64,000 nt of DNA from the NCBI RefSeq assembly GCF_033807575.1, contig NC_084718.1, forward strand, positions 19,857,991 through 19,921,990. Reading direction: 5' to 3'. The stretch's first letter is position 1, and every line of letters begins with the position of its first letter. Source of the DNA: Cydia pomonella. Lineage: Eukaryota; Arthropoda; Insecta; Lepidoptera; Tortricidae. This document shows, piece after piece, positions 63,163 to 64,000 of the stretch. The translations under genes and the position numbers were made by a program. A model generated the notes under the pieces. It made no database searches. It saw only the letters and a program-made list of their open reading frames with translations, and was not told the origin of the DNA.

Positions 63163-64000
63163 TTTGAATGTCGCTAAGACAAAAATTCGGACCACAAAAA
63201 GAAGAAACTTGTAAGTAAAAAGATATTTAGAACAATTTCTCAGATTTTAGTAAAGTACTTACTTATATGAAAATAAAATTAAGTTAAACGGGAAGAATTT
63301 ATGTTTGTCAGGGCCAAAATACTTTTTCTTAATTGTTGTGTAATACGAATATGTAATTTATGATTTTTTATGTATGTATTTTGGATTTCATACACAATGC
63401 ATATTGTTAATTAATTTAATTGACTATGAACTATGGACTACAGGTAGGTGGTTTTATGGTACATACTTTTCTGTAGGTTAAAGGAAAGAACCCCTTTATT
63501 ACGCGTTGTCGCACATAGCCGGCTTTAATAATAAGCATTTGACTCAAGTGACCTTCTTTCGAAGGACATAACTTAAAAACCCCATTATTAATATACCTTC
63601 AATGAAACAGCTGATCTCCATCGCAGCTGCTTGCCCCCTACGAATATAGTATAATTATACTAAAAACCACTCCAAACTATATGACATAACTTCCTAATAA
63701 ATACATGGCACTTATGCTTTTTTGGTACTAAGTTAAGTATACCACAAAGTGTGACGTAACGGTTTAAAATGTTAGAAGTTTTTAGTAAATTTGTAGTTTT
63801 TACGACGTTTTTATAATAAAAATGTTATATTGTTCTCACCTGCATTATGCATAGCTTTGTTTTAACATCAGATATGCGGTTAATAGTAAAATTATTCTAA
63901 TTATTAGGTCCCCCAAAAACGTATTTCACACATAAAATGGTCGTTAACACTATTGTTTCACAGTGGCTGTGGAAACAGTAAAACTGTGCCCTTGATAGTA
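63163..64000. other. Non-coding end of the window
   Basis: AT-rich; no gene or named repeat seen. Confidence 0.35.

Overview
The window looks like nuclear DNA of an insect, most likely a moth or butterfly (Lepidoptera). It is AT-rich and crowded with short tRNA-derived SINEs, palindromic MITEs and non-LTR retrotransposon 3' ends carrying short tandem tails of kinds common in lepidopteran genomes. I find no convincing host protein-coding gene and no CRISPR, operon, rRNA or true tRNA gene. Everything that codes clearly belongs to mobile or virus-like elements. The organism call rests on recognised repeat types, not on a host gene.

Left part (1-34,300). A full-length CR1-type LINE lies at about 2,190-8,730 with both ORFs open: ORF1 has a coiled coil and an esterase-like domain, ORF2 has endonuclease and reverse transcriptase. 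A 5'-truncated relative of its 3' end sits in opposite orientation at 486-1,125. The rest is a mosaic of SINEs, MITEs and broken LINE tails, an 83-bp minisatellite at 9,324-9,740, and a 100-N assembly gap at 22,613-22,712 flanked by near-identical 727-bp sequences, which looks like an unmerged contig overlap.

Centre (34,316-55,210). The main feature is a complete Polinton/Maverick (adintovirus-like) element of 20,895 bp. It has long terminal inverted repeats (709 and 621 bp), termini AGTAGTG...CACTACT and a 6-bp target duplication CACATT. In order it encodes: a spliced gene of unknown function (+); a convergent minus-strand block of chromodomain integrase, a small coiled-coil protein, a DUF8207-like acidic protein and an A32-type packaging ATPase; then a plus-strand morphogenesis block of phospholipase A2-like protein, adenain-like protease, penton-like minor capsid protein, a small basic protein, hexon-like major capsid protein and an unknown protein; and finally a protein-primed family B DNA polymerase. 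This is a full set for replication (polymerase), insertion (integrase) and virion building (ATPase, protease, two capsid proteins, PLA2).

The element is damaged. A second, 5.27-kb CR1-type LINE (44,956-50,225, minus strand) splits the polymerase gene with a 5-bp duplication CCATT. A 12-A run puts the protease one base out of frame with the PLA2-like reading frame. A palindromic MITE and a LINE scrap sit near the right TIR. Both TIRs carry 36-bp tandem repeats and a tRNA-like block.

Right part (55,211-64,000). This is again non-coding mosaic: a hAT-like MITE, two opposite copies of a 430-bp TTAA-flanked element, and several truncated LINE 3' ends.
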